64,000 nt of DNA from assembly GCA_020847735.1 (NCBI GenBank), contig JADLBL010000015.1:124001-188000 (forward strand), read 5' to 3'. The first letter of the stretch is position 1. Every line of letters begins with the position of its first letter. Origin of the DNA: Candidatus Eisenbacteria bacterium (lineage in GTDB: Bacteria > Eisenbacteria > RBG-16-71-46). The notes under the pieces are model-generated. The model searched no databases. It was given only the letters and a program-made list of their open reading frames with translations, and was not told the DNA's origin. The position numbers and the translations under genes are program-made. This document shows, piece by piece, positions 1 to 11,140 of this stretch.

Positions 1-865
1 CCGACATCAGGCGATTGTCGGTGTTGAGGGTGACCCGAAGCCCCATGCGGAAGTACTGCCCGAACGGGTGGACCTTGAGCGAGCGCGCGACGCGCGTCTG
101 CACGTTCGAGGACAGGCACATCTCGAGCGGCACGCGGTGATCGCGCACGTAGCGCAGCAGGTCGGGATCCTCGGCCAGGCGCGTGCCGTGGCCGATGCGG
201 TGCGCGCCGCAGTAGTGGAGCGCCTGCGCGATGCTTTCCGGCCCGAAGGCCTCGCCGCCGTGCACCGTCGAGTTGATGTTGTGCTTGGCGATGAGCTGGA
301 ACGCCTCCCGGTGGGCCTTGGCCGGGTAGTCCTTCTCCTGCCCCGCCAGGTCGAACGCCAGCACGCCGCGGCCCTTGTAGGCCACCGCCAGCTCGGCGAG
401 CGACAGCGAGACCTCGGGCGACATCGAGCGGATCCCGCAGATGATGACGCCCGTGGAAATGTTCAGCCGGGCGCCCGCGTCGCGAAGCCCGGCGATCACC
501 GGGTCCACGATGTCCTCGAACGCCAGGCGCCGCTTGCGGTGCAGGATCGGCGAGTAGCGCACCTCGAGGTGGCGGACACCCTCGGCCGCGCAGTCCTCGA
601 CCAGCTCGTGGGCGATGCGGTAGAGGGCGTCCTTCTCCTGCATCACCGACAGCGTGATGTCGAAGATCTTGAGGTAGTCCGCCAGGTTCCGCGTGCGCTT
701 GCCGGCCTGCAGCAGGCGCGTCAGGCGGGCCAGGCTCGTCGTCGGCAGACGCACCTTCTGCTCGGCGGCCAGTTCGAGGACGGTGCGGGGCCGCACGCTG
801 CCGTCGAGATGGCAGTGCAGCTCGGCCTTCGGGATGCGGCGAATGACGTCGAGTGTGAGCTTCAT
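1..865 (-). CDS. add: adenosine deaminase, C-terminus cut by window edge
   Basis: Hydrolyses adenosine and deoxyadenosine to the inosine forms in cytosolic purine salvage. Translating the complement from the ATG at 863-865 gives 288 codons with no stop before the edge. The metal-binding HCHLDGS is at residues 17-23, VHGGE (the family's catalytic-Glu segment) at 201-205, HRIGHGTRL at 222-230 and NTDN, with the metal-ligand Asp, at 281-284. Family members run to about 330-350 residues, so roughly 50 C-terminal residues lie outside. It follows the rpiB-like gene by 34 nt on the same strand, so the two are probably cotranscribed; together they would feed a purine nucleoside and pentose-phosphate route. 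Family assignment is secure; adenosine rather than adenine specificity rests on the overall motif set. Confidence 0.93.
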   Translation of the reverse strand, partial: MKLTLDVIRRIPKAELHCHLDGSVRPRTVLELAAEQKVRLPTTSLARLTRLLQAGKRTRNLADYLKIFDITLSVMQEKDALYRIAHELVEDCAAEGVRHLEVRYSPILHRKRRLAFEDIVDPVIAGLRDAGARLNISTGVIICGIRSMSPEVSLSLAELAVAYKGRGVLAFDLAGQEKDYPAKAHREAFQLIAKHNINSTVHGGEAFGPESIAQALHYCGAHRIGHGTRLAEDPDLLRYVRDHRVPLEMCLSSNVQTRVARSLKVHPFGQYFRMGLRVTLNTDNRLMS

Positions 866-899
866 CGGTCGTGCGTTCCCTCGCGCGCCGCGGGCCGCC

Positions 900-1466
900 T
901 CAGCGGCCGCCCTCGAGCGCCATGATCTTCCGGACGCGCCGCTCGTGGCGGCCGCCCGCGAAATCGGTGGTCAGGAAGAGCCGGACGAGACGGACGGCCG
1001 CGCCGCGGTGGACGACGTTCGCTCCCAAAGCCAGCATGTTCGCGTCGTTGTGTTCGCGGCTGTTGAGCACCGTCCGGTCGTCGTGACAGAGCGCGCAGCG
1101 CACGCCGGCGATCTTGTTGGCGGCCATCGTCGAGCCGATGCCGGCGGCGTCCACCACGATTCCGCGCGCCGCGCGACCGGAAGCGACCTCGCGCGCGACG
1201 GCGGCGGCGAAGTCGGGATAGTCCACCGCGTCGGTCGAGTGCGTGCCGCAGTCGAAGGGCTCCCAGCCCAGCTCCTCGGCGATCGCCCGCTTGAGCACTT
1301 CCTTGAGAGCGTAGCCGCCGTGATCCGAGCCGATCGCGACACGTCGCGGCGAGACGACCTTCGGGGCCGCCGCGGGCGCCGGCGCCGCTCCGGGCTCCGG
1401 CCCGAGCGCGCGCTCGATCGCTTCCTTCACGAGCCGGCGGACGGTGGATTCGTCGGGGGTGCTCAT
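900..1466 (-). CDS. rpiB: RpiB/LacAB-family sugar-phosphate isomerase with candidate encapsulation peptide
   Basis: RpiB enzymes interconvert ribose 5-phosphate and ribulose 5-phosphate. The 188-residue product is about 40 longer than E. coli RpiB. The core begins at about residue 41 with the GSDHGGY phosphate/substrate motif (46-52) and keeps the AANK and EHNDAN segments. Residues 7-21 form an amphipathic helix (V9, L12, V13, A16, I17, A20, L21 on one face), followed by a Pro/Ala linker at 22-35. Where E. coli RpiB has its catalytic Cys (ICGTG) this protein has Asp106 (VVDAAG), so chemistry may differ from canonical RpiB. The ATG at 1464-1466 was chosen because the core plus helix starts there and a TATTCT box lies 9 nt upstream; a longer frame exists but adds low-complexity sequence. 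Fold assignment is confident, substrate is not. Confidence 0.88.
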   Translation of the reverse strand: MSTPDESTVRRLVKEAIERALGPEPGAAPAPAAAPKVVSPRRVAIGSDHGGYALKEVLKRAIAEELGWEPFDCGTHSTDAVDYPDFAAAVAREVASGRAARGIVVDAAGIGSTMAANKIAGVRCALCHDDRTVLNSREHNDANMLALGANVVHRGAAVRLVRLFLTTDFAGGRHERRVRKIMALEGGR

Positions 1467-1475
1467 GGGCCGTGC

Positions 1476-1481
1476 AGAATA
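1476..1481 (-). promoter_or_regulatory. -10-like box for leaderless rpiB transcript
   Basis: TATTCT on the minus strand ends 9 nt before the rpiB ATG, with no Shine-Dalgarno sequence between. The same spacing recurs before udk, tdk and other genes in this window, which supports a leaderless or nearly leaderless mRNA. No convincing -35 was seen. Confidence 0.45.
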
Positions 1482-1631
1482 GTCGCGCGGGGCCGGCGGC
1501 GCCACCGTCGCGAGCGGGTGCTTTCACAACGGCTGTACGCCGGCGGGCCACAGGGTCGTGCTAAGCTTGCCCGCCGAGTTCGCGCCCGTGCCGCGTACGC
1601 GGCACCCCGGTCCACCCGCAGCGGAGCCCAC

Positions 1632-2981
1632 GTGATTCGCCGCCTCCTGATTTGCGCCTGCCTGCTCGCAGGCTTCACCGTCGCCGCGGCCCGGCCCGCG
1701 ACGGCGGTCCTGCTCGCCGACAGCACGTTCGTGGAGGGATGGCGCCTCGCCAACGGGCTCGAGGTGCGTGTCCGACACGTTCCCGGCGCGAGCGGAATGA
1801 TCGTCGTGGCCGGCTACCGCTCCGGTCTGCTCGACGATCCGAAGGATCGCGAGGGCCTTGCCGAGCTGCTCGCCAACCTGGAGTTCTTCGCCGCCGCCGG
1901 CGACATCCCCGCGCGCACGCGCGAGGAGATGGCGAGCCTGCGTCCGCTGGGCTGGAAGGCGGGCACGTCGTCGCGCGTCACCTCGTTCACCGAGGTCGCG
2001 ACGCCGCAGCAGTTCCCGGGAGTGCTGAGGCAGGTCGCGACCCGCATGCGCGGCGTGACGGTGACGCCGGAGGCCCTCGCCTCGTCCATCGCCGAGGTCC
2101 GCCGCGACCTCGCCTCGCGCGCCTTCGGCCAGCCGGAACAGGGGCTTTACTGGCGCGTACGGGCCCTCGCCGGCGGCACCTCGGACGAGGCGCTGCTCGC
2201 GCAGGCGGGCGCGCGCGGCCTTTCGCGGCTCGGGGCCGACGAGGTTTCCGCGCTGCTCCGGGCGCGTTTCACGCCGGCCAACGGCTGCCTCGCGCTCGTC
2301 GGCGACTTCACGAACCTCGACCTGCGCTCGCTGGTCGAACGCGAGTTCGGCTCGATCCCCGGCGGCGAAGCGCGGCCCGACGCGCCGGAGGTCCGGCTCG
2401 CCGGCGGCTCACGAACGTCGCTCTGGCCCGGCCTCGCGCGTCCGCTGGGGGCGCTCGGGATCATCGCCCCGGCGCTCGACGACTCGCTTCACCCTTCCTT
2501 CTACCTCTCGGGCCTGATCCTCGGCCTGCAGCTGCGGCGCACGGCCGGCGCCGCGCCCGCGCCGCTGACCGCGCGCTTCCAGATCTCGACGTACGAGGAG
2601 CCCGAACTGCTCCGGCTCTATCCCGACCTGCCCGCCGGGAGCACCGATCCGGCGGCGCTCGGCACGGCTTTCGGAGCGCTCGCCGAACAGGTCGGGCGGG
2701 AGATCGTCTCGCGGGACGCGATGGACGGCGTCAAACGCGGCTGGGACTGGCTGCTCGGCGGCCCGCTGCCGCAGGCGCTGCGTTTCCAGTCGGAAAAGGC
2801 GCCGGGGATGCTCGTGCCGCTGGCGACCGGCATGGTGACGCGCGCGCTGTGGCGCGGCGACGATTTCTGGGACCGCTACCGCCACCGCTTCGAGACGACC
2901 CCCCTGGGGCCTTCGGTCTTCCTCGAGTGGATGGAGGATCCCGCGCACCAGGTGCGCCTGGTGCTCGCGCCCAAACGCTGA
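1632..2981 (+). CDS. secreted M16-like peptidase homologue, catalytic motif lost
   Basis: The 449-residue product starts at GTG 1632 after a GGAG ribosome site and has a signal peptide (RRLLICACLLAGFTVAAA, cleavage near residue 25). The body resembles the M16 (pitrilysin) fold: an N-terminal half with the region equivalent to GLAHLLEHM, then a second domain with the L-V-G-D-F segment near residue 225. The zinc motif HXXEH is replaced by E78-L-L-A-N82, so the protein cannot bind zinc in the usual way. Inactive M16 subunits often partner an active one, but no active M16 gene lies in the window. A long in-frame opening continues upstream of the GTG; it was ignored because it runs antisense through rpiB and lacks a signal peptide. 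Role: probably periplasmic, otherwise unknown. Confidence 0.75.
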   Translation: MIRRLLICACLLAGFTVAAARPATAVLLADSTFVEGWRLANGLEVRVRHVPGASGMIVVAGYRSGLLDDPKDREGLAELLANLEFFAAAGDIPARTREEMASLRPLGWKAGTSSRVTSFTEVATPQQFPGVLRQVATRMRGVTVTPEALASSIAEVRRDLASRAFGQPEQGLYWRVRALAGGTSDEALLAQAGARGLSRLGADEVSALLRARFTPANGCLALVGDFTNLDLRSLVEREFGSIPGGEARPDAPEVRLAGGSRTSLWPGLARPLGALGIIAPALDDSLHPSFYLSGLILGLQLRRTAGAAPAPLTARFQISTYEEPELLRLYPDLPAGSTDPAALGTAFGALAEQVGREIVSRDAMDGVKRGWDWLLGGPLPQALRFQSEKAPGMLVPLATGMVTRALWRGDDFWDRYRHRFETTPLGPSVFLEWMEDPAHQVRLVLAPKR

Positions 2982-3037
2982 GCGACCGACCCTCGAGCCC
3001 GGCGCTCCGGGCGTTGCCGCGGCCCGGCGGGCGCTGC

Positions 3038-3043
3038 TAACTT
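3038..3043 (+). promoter_or_regulatory. -10-like box for udk
   Basis: TAACTT ends 9 nt before the udk ATG, and there is no ribosome-binding sequence in the gap. The placement suggests a transcript starting at or just before the start codon. Confidence 0.45.
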
Positions 3044-3052
3044 CCGGGCGGC

Positions 3053-3706
3053 ATGTCGCGACGCATCCTCATCGGCATCGCCGGAGGCTCGGGCTCCGGC
3101 AAGACCCTGGTCGCCCGCACGATCGTGCGCGAGCTGGGCTCGGGCAAGGTCGTGATCATCGACCAGGACTCGTACTACAAGAACCTCGACGAGATCCCCT
3201 TCCGCGACCGCGAGGCGCGGAACTTCGATCACCCGGACGCGTTCGACAACGGCCTGCTCGTCGCCCACCTGCGCGAACTTCTCGACGGCAAGCCCATTGA
3301 CCAGCCCGTCTACGACTACAGCAACCATTGCCGCGCGAACGAGACGCGGCGGATCAGCGACCACCTGGTCGTCGTTCTCGAGGGCATCCTGATCTTCCAC
3401 GAGCCGGAGCTGCGCGCGCTCATGGACATCAAGCTCTACGTGGACGCGGACGCCGACGTTCGCCTGACGCGCCGGCTGCGGCGGGACCTGATCGAGCGCG
3501 GCCGCGCCGTGGACTCGATCCTCCGCCAGTACGAAGAGAGCGTGCGGCCGATGCACCTGCAGTTTGTCGAGCCGAGCAAGCGTTTCGCCGACGTGATCAT
3601 TCCCGGCGGCGGCCACAACAAGGTGGCCATCGACCTGGTGAAGACCAAGATCCGCGAGCTGCTGCGCGAACGCGGCGTGGACGTCGGCGCGGCGGTCGGA
3701 GCCTGA
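3053..3706 (+). CDS. udk: uridine/cytidine kinase
   Basis: Phosphorylates uridine and cytidine to UMP and CMP in cytosolic pyrimidine salvage. The 217-residue protein has the usual family length. The P-loop GGSGSGKT is at residues 11-18, followed by DQDSYYKN, FDHPDAFD (the substrate-side Asp region) and the Arg-rich lid (TRRLRRDLIERGR). It stands alone between the M16-like gene and the convergent BNR-repeat gene and appears to have its own promoter. It fits with the thymidine kinase, purine phosphorylase and nucleoside importer elsewhere in the window. Confidence 0.95.
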   Translation: MSRRILIGIAGGSGSGKTLVARTIVRELGSGKVVIIDQDSYYKNLDEIPFRDREARNFDHPDAFDNGLLVAHLRELLDGKPIDQPVYDYSNHCRANETRRISDHLVVVLEGILIFHEPELRALMDIKLYVDADADVRLTRRLRRDLIERGRAVDSILRQYEESVRPMHLQFVEPSKRFADVIIPGGGHNKVAIDLVKTKIRELLRERGVDVGAAVGA

Positions 3707-3761
3707 CGGACGTTCGCCGAATCGGCCTCCGCGGCGGCGGCGGCCGGATCGCGCCGGCGCG

Positions 3762-6257
3762 CTACGGCAGCACGAGCACCCGGCGCGAGGCGCCGAACGC
3801 GCCGGCCTGCATGCGGACGAAGTAAACGCCCGCGCGCAGCCCGCGCGCCTCGAGCGCGAGCGAGTGACGGCCGGGCTCGAACGTGCGGTCGGCCAGCAGC
3901 CGGACGCGGTGCCCCTGCACGTCGAACAACTCGAGCCGCACGCGCCCGGAGCGCGGCACGTCGAACGCGACGCGCGCGCGGGCGCCGGCGGCGAGCGGGG
4001 TCGGGGCGACCGGCGACAGCGCGAACGCGGCGGGGCCGCCGCCTTCGACCGCCAGCACGGCGCTGATCGTGAACGGACCGTTCGCCGCGTCGAGCGGGCT
4101 CGAGTCGAAGGCGTCGAGCACACGCAGCTCCGCGGTCGTGGTCGGCACGGGCGGAACCACCCACGCGTACGAACCGAGGTGACCGTCCACCTCGGCCACC
4201 AGCTGCCACGCCGCGGAAGACGCGGGGCGCCACTCGATGCGCGCCGTCGCGACGTTGACCGCGTTCCACGTCACGTCGTGGACGGTTCCGGCGTTCCACA
4301 CCTCACCGCCGCCGGGCGAGGTCACGACCAGCGTCTGCGCGGCGGCCCACGGAACGTACGTGTAGCTCGTGCGCAGCTTGTAGATGCCGCCGCTCTGCAG
4401 CGCGAAGACGCTCGCGCGGTCGCGCGCGAGGAAGCCGTAGTTCGCGCCGGTCAGCGGAATCGGGGTGAACGTCGTCCCGCCGTCCAGCGAGAGGTACGAC
4501 GTGCCGCCCGAGAACGCGCCCGCGACGACGAAGTTGGGATCGTCCCGGGCGACGTCGGTCCCCCAGGTCGCGGCCACGTCCTGCCCGGGGCGGTTCAGGT
4601 CGGCGATCTCGGCCCACGTCTCGCCGCCGTCCTGGGACACGCTCGCCCCGGTCGCGGACCACGACATCGCGAACACGGTCTTGTTGCGCTGACGCGACAG
4701 GCCAAGCGCGGGCACTTCCGAGCCGTCCACGCTGTCGCGCAGGACGAACGAGGCGCCGGTGTCCACCGACTGCCAGAGGCTGCCCACCCCGACACCGGTC
4801 ACGCCGTCGGCGATGACGACGCGGTCGGCGTCGCCGGGGGCCGAGGCGATGTCGCACGGGCTGCGGAACTCCTTCGTGCCCCACGGGGACCACGACTGCC
4901 CGCCGTCCGTCGAGCGCTGGAGAAGGTCATCCTCGCCACCGAAGAGCAGCGTGTCGGGCCGGTCCGGGTTCGGCTCGATCGGCACGCCGTACTCGCCGAA
5001 CACGTGGTTGAGCCGGGTGGACCAGCTGACGCCGGCGTTGACGCTGCGCATCACGAGGCGCTGGCCGCTGGTCGTGACCGAGGCCATCACGAACACGTTC
5101 GTGTCCTTGGGCGAGATGACGAACGCGTTGGCCCTGCTCTGGCCGGCGACGCTGGCGGGCGAGCTCCACGTCTCGCCGTCGTCGCGCGAGCGGTGGAGCG
5201 CCGATCCGAGGACGCACCACACGGTCGAGCGGGCGCGCGGGTTCACCGCCATCGTGTTGCCGCGGACGGGCGAGCCGCCCGACGTGAGCTGCCGGGTCCA
5301 GCTTCGGGTCGTCGCGGCGCCGCCCGGCAGCGACAGCGAATCGCCTCCCGCCCAGCGCGCCGCCACGAGCGCCGACCGCAGCGCGACGACGCCTCTTCCG
5401 CCCGCGAACGCGATTCCGCCGACCGCGCCCTGCAGGCCGTGAACGGGCCAGCTCCAGCTGGCGCCGCCGTCGGTGCTGCGCATGACGAAGCCTCCGCCGC
5501 CCGCGATCCACACCTCGTCGGCGCCGGGCAGATCGATCGCCGCGACGTCGGGCAGCAGCTCGAGCCCGAGGTCCGCGAACGTGAACGGCGCCCCCCCGGT
5601 CGCGCTGCGCCAGCAGCCTCCGCCGGCGCCGCCCACCCAGACGCTGGCGCCGCGCGCCGCGACGGTGAGAAGCTCGACCGGCGTGCCGAGCGAAACCGGC
5701 GTCCAGGCCGCGCCACCGTTGGCGGTGTAGAGCAGGGTTCCGGCCGCGCCGGCCGCCCAGCCATGGTCGTCGTCCGTGAACACGAGCGCGTTCAGCCGCT
5801 GCGCCGTGCCGCTCGGCAGCGCCGACCAGTTCGCCCCGCCGTCGTCGCTGCGCATGAGCAGGCCGGCGTCGCCCGCGAGGTACGCGCGGCCGGGCGAGGG
5901 CAGCGCGAGCGCGCGCACCGCGGTCAGCCCTGGCGTGGTGGCCAGCGTCCACGAGCCGCCGTTGTCGGCGCTGCGCCAGACCTGCCCCGAATCGCCGGCC
6001 GCGAGCACCGTGAAGCCGTCCGCCGCGAGCGCGCGCAGCGGCTTGCCGCCCAGCGCGCCCGCCGTCCACGTCGCGCCGCCGTCGAGCGAGCGCCACAGCG
6101 CCCCGCCGTCGCCGGCGAGCCAGGCGTCCACGCCATCCTTGGTGGCGGCGGCGCGAAAACCCTGCGCGCGCGCCGGCGGCGCGGCGGCGGATGCCGCGAG
6201 AACGCTCGCGAGGATCAGCAGGCGTGCGATGCGGAAGATGCGCAAGGTGGCGGTCAC
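3762..6257 (-). CDS. secreted BNR/YCF48-like repeat protein with C-terminal FlgD-like domain
   Basis: The 831-residue exported protein opens with a signal peptide (IARLLILASVLAASAAAPPARA). About ten propeller blades follow, each carrying a short motif such as DGGATW, DGGANW or DGGQSW, typical of BNR/YCF48 (photosystem II stability factor-like) repeats. After the propeller comes an Ig-like region (about 650-745). The last 85 residues match the FlgD-like/type IX C-terminal fold (F-A-L-S-P-V-A-P-T-P...LELFDVQG...GVYFVRM), used for surface sorting in Bacteroidota relatives. It starts with GTG and overlaps the stop of the preceding PD40 gene (GTGA), so the two form an operon. Substrate or partner is unknown; a surface sensor or adhesin is possible. 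Confidence 0.85.
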   Translation of the reverse strand: MTATLRIFRIARLLILASVLAASAAAPPARAQGFRAAATKDGVDAWLAGDGGALWRSLDGGATWTAGALGGKPLRALAADGFTVLAAGDSGQVWRSADNGGSWTLATTPGLTAVRALALPSPGRAYLAGDAGLLMRSDDGGANWSALPSGTAQRLNALVFTDDDHGWAAGAAGTLLYTANGGAAWTPVSLGTPVELLTVAARGASVWVGGAGGGCWRSATGGAPFTFADLGLELLPDVAAIDLPGADEVWIAGGGGFVMRSTDGGASWSWPVHGLQGAVGGIAFAGGRGVVALRSALVAARWAGGDSLSLPGGAATTRSWTRQLTSGGSPVRGNTMAVNPRARSTVWCVLGSALHRSRDDGETWSSPASVAGQSRANAFVISPKDTNVFVMASVTTSGQRLVMRSVNAGVSWSTRLNHVFGEYGVPIEPNPDRPDTLLFGGEDDLLQRSTDGGQSWSPWGTKEFRSPCDIASAPGDADRVVIADGVTGVGVGSLWQSVDTGASFVLRDSVDGSEVPALGLSRQRNKTVFAMSWSATGASVSQDGGETWAEIADLNRPGQDVAATWGTDVARDDPNFVVAGAFSGGTSYLSLDGGTTFTPIPLTGANYGFLARDRASVFALQSGGIYKLRTSYTYVPWAAAQTLVVTSPGGGEVWNAGTVHDVTWNAVNVATARIEWRPASSAAWQLVAEVDGHLGSYAWVVPPVPTTTAELRVLDAFDSSPLDAANGPFTISAVLAVEGGGPAAFALSPVAPTPLAAGARARVAFDVPRSGRVRLELFDVQGHRVRLLADRTFEPGRHSLALEARGLRAGVYFVRMQAGAFGASRRVLVLP

Positions 6258-8356
6258 TCCCCGGCGATGCGGGCGATGGTCTCGATCTCGGCCAGCGCGG
6301 CCAGTGCGCGCCCCCGGAACTTACCCCCGATCGCGAGCGGGCGGAACAGCAGGGCGTCCATGCGCGCGCCGCCCAGCGGCACGCGGGTGCCGTCGGGCGA
6401 GAGCTCGCGCGGGACCGGCACGCGGCCGGTCTCGCGACCGCCGGAGTACAGCACGAGCTCGGCGCGCTTCACGACCAGCGGCCCTCCCTCCTTCGTGCGC
6501 CCGCGCATGCCGTACAGCACCACCTCGCGCGCTTCGATCGGCACCGGGAATTCGAGCCGCAGCCATTCGCCCTCGTCGCCGTCGGCGATCCAGCACACCT
6601 GGTCGGGGACCCCCCGCGTGCGCCGGTCCACCGCGGCCGCCGCCCCCGGAGTGCCGCGCTGCTCGCTGGACGCCGTCGCGCGCGCGCCGGGCGCGACGTT
6701 GGTCCACTCGGCCGCGCCCGCGGTCATGGGCACGGCGATCGCCGAGTGCCCGGCGTGGCAGCCCACGCACTTGGTGCCGGCGCCCGGGCGGGTGAAGTTG
6801 TAGCCCGGCACATGCGCGGGCCCGTGCGCCGAACGCAGCACGCGGCCATCCGCTCCGACGAGCTGCTCGAACATCGGCTGGTCGGCGGGCACCGCGTCCA
6901 CGTGCACCGCGCCCTGGGGCGTGAGCTCCGCCTCCTGCACCAGCACGAGGCTGTCGTTGCCTTCGGCGAGCGGCCGCGGCAGGGCCGTGAAGAAGCGGAT
7001 GCGCACCCCGCGCGCGATCGGCACGGCGCCCGGGAAGGGCGCGTCCACCGGAGCGTTCGCGAACACGTTGAGGCAGTCGAAGCGCGCCGTGCGCTCGTCG
7101 GCGCGGATCGCCGCGAGCGTCGTGCGCGGCAGCGGGTCGGGCGCGCCGGTCCAGCCCTCGCCGTAGACCGGCGGCGGCGGAAGCGGCCGCGGCGCCAGCA
7201 CGGCGGCGTCCACCTCGAGCGACTGCAGGTCGCCCGTGACCTGCATCAGCCCGCGACCGTCGGCGCCGCACACGTAGAGGTCGAAGTTGCCGGTGCCGGC
7301 ATCGTCGAGCGAGAAGAGGACCCGGCCGTCGGGCAGCGCGGCCGGGGCGCACGCCGACCAGCCGGTCGGCGAACCGAAGCCGGCCAAAGGCCGCGCGGGG
7401 CCGAAGCGCTTCGGGTACGCCCACACGCCGAGCCGCGACGGACGCACGAGGTCGCCGCGCTCGGCGACGACGCCGACGAACGTGGTGTCGGCGAGCACGA
7501 GCGGCTGGTAGCCCATCTCGCCCATGCGCGTGCGCGGGTCGCCGCCCGCGAGGCGCAGGTGATCGCCGTCGAACTCGATCGAGCCCGGCTGCCACAGGTT
7601 CACGGTGTCCGCGGGCAGCGAGCCGGCGAAGCCGGCGACCAGGCCCGCGGCGTTGTCGGCGGCGCGGAAGCGGTTGAAGAACCAGCGCGCGTACAGGAGC
7701 CGCCCGCTCACCGGGTCCACCGACGGCGCCTCGCCGCCGTCGCGCTCGGCGGTGATGCGGCGGGCGTTCGTGCCGTCGGCGTTCACCACCCACAGGTTGG
7801 TCGCCGGCGGGCCGGCCTGGGACAGCAGCGGGTAGCGCGTGCTCGCGAACACCAGCCGGCCATCGGGCAGCCAGCAGGGCGCGAGGTCGTCGAAGCGCGC
7901 GAAGCGCCGGGCCGGCTCCGGACCGTAGATCTCCGCGGGCTCGCCCGCGCGGGCGTCCAGCGTCACGGGCGCGAGCTCGCGCCCGCTCGCGGTGCATTTC
8001 CAGATCCGCCAGGCGCTGTCGCGAGCCGTCACCGCCGCGAACGCGATCCAGCGTCCGTCGTACGAGACGCTCGGATGCTGCACGTCGAAGAAGCGGCCCT
8101 CGGGCAGCAGCGGCACGAAGCGCCCGTCGCGCTCGCGCACGACCAGCCGCCCGCCGGCGACGACCGCGCGGCCGGCCGGGCCCACGCCGAGCGCGACGGC
8201 GGCTCCCGGCAGGCGCAGCCGCTGCGCGAACACGATCGGCGGCAGCACGAGCTTCTCGCGGGCGCCGAGCGAACCGAGCGCGGCCGCGACGCACGCGGCG
8301 GCGATGAGCGCCGCGGCGAGGCGATGCGCGCGGCGGCGCAGGGGGACGAGCGTCAT
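6254..8356 (-). CDS. periplasmic PD40-propeller protein with CXXCH haem motif
   Basis: The 700-residue product has an N-terminal signal/anchor (RLAAALIAAACVAAALGSLGA). Residues about 40-400 hold WD40-like PD40/TolB blades (for example VSYDGRWIAF, WLPDGRLVFASTRYP, LPDGRVLFSLDDAG). A single covalent haem motif C530-V-G-C533-H534 follows, and the C-terminus (about 560-690) looks like a discoidin/NPCBM-type beta-sandwich. Related propeller-plus-CXXCH proteins occur in multihaem and anammox-type bacteria (hydrazine-synthase alpha-like), but this resemblance is only architectural. The ATG at 8354-8356 was chosen because a GATAGT box lies 9 nt upstream and it precedes the signal sequence; an upstream in-frame start adds 20 unlikely residues. 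A role in periplasmic electron transfer or sensing is inference. Confidence 0.8.
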   Translation of the reverse strand: MTLVPLRRRAHRLAAALIAAACVAAALGSLGAREKLVLPPIVFAQRLRLPGAAVALGVGPAGRAVVAGGRLVVRERDGRFVPLLPEGRFFDVQHPSVSYDGRWIAFAAVTARDSAWRIWKCTASGRELAPVTLDARAGEPAEIYGPEPARRFARFDDLAPCWLPDGRLVFASTRYPLLSQAGPPATNLWVVNADGTNARRITAERDGGEAPSVDPVSGRLLYARWFFNRFRAADNAAGLVAGFAGSLPADTVNLWQPGSIEFDGDHLRLAGGDPRTRMGEMGYQPLVLADTTFVGVVAERGDLVRPSRLGVWAYPKRFGPARPLAGFGSPTGWSACAPAALPDGRVLFSLDDAGTGNFDLYVCGADGRGLMQVTGDLQSLEVDAAVLAPRPLPPPPVYGEGWTGAPDPLPRTTLAAIRADERTARFDCLNVFANAPVDAPFPGAVPIARGVRIRFFTALPRPLAEGNDSLVLVQEAELTPQGAVHVDAVPADQPMFEQLVGADGRVLRSAHGPAHVPGYNFTRPGAGTKCVGCHAGHSAIAVPMTAGAAEWTNVAPGARATASSEQRGTPGAAAAVDRRTRGVPDQVCWIADGDEGEWLRLEFPVPIEAREVVLYGMRGRTKEGGPLVVKRAELVLYSGGRETGRVPVPRELSPDGTRVPLGGARMDALLFRPLAIGGKFRGRALAALAEIETIARIAGE

Positions 8357-8365
8357 AGGACGGGC

Positions 8366-8371
8366 ACTATC
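8366..8371 (-). promoter_or_regulatory. -10-like box for the PD40/haem gene
   Basis: GATAGT on the minus strand ends 9 nt before the ATG, the same spacing as before rpiB, udk and tdk. It deviates at the first bases of the box, so support is weaker than for those genes. Confidence 0.35.
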
Positions 8372-8430
8372 GGCGAAACGCGGCCGCGAGGAAAGCCCCG
8401 CGGCCGCACGTCTCACCCCGCGAACGCCCG

Positions 8431-11136
<2,706 letters not shown>

Positions 11137-11140
11137 GCGC

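Noticed and set aside
3864-6803. A 979-codon open frame on the plus strand
   Set aside because: It runs antisense through the BNR-repeat protein and the PD40/haem gene, has low-complexity Arg/Ala/Gly composition and no family motif; high GC makes such openings common.
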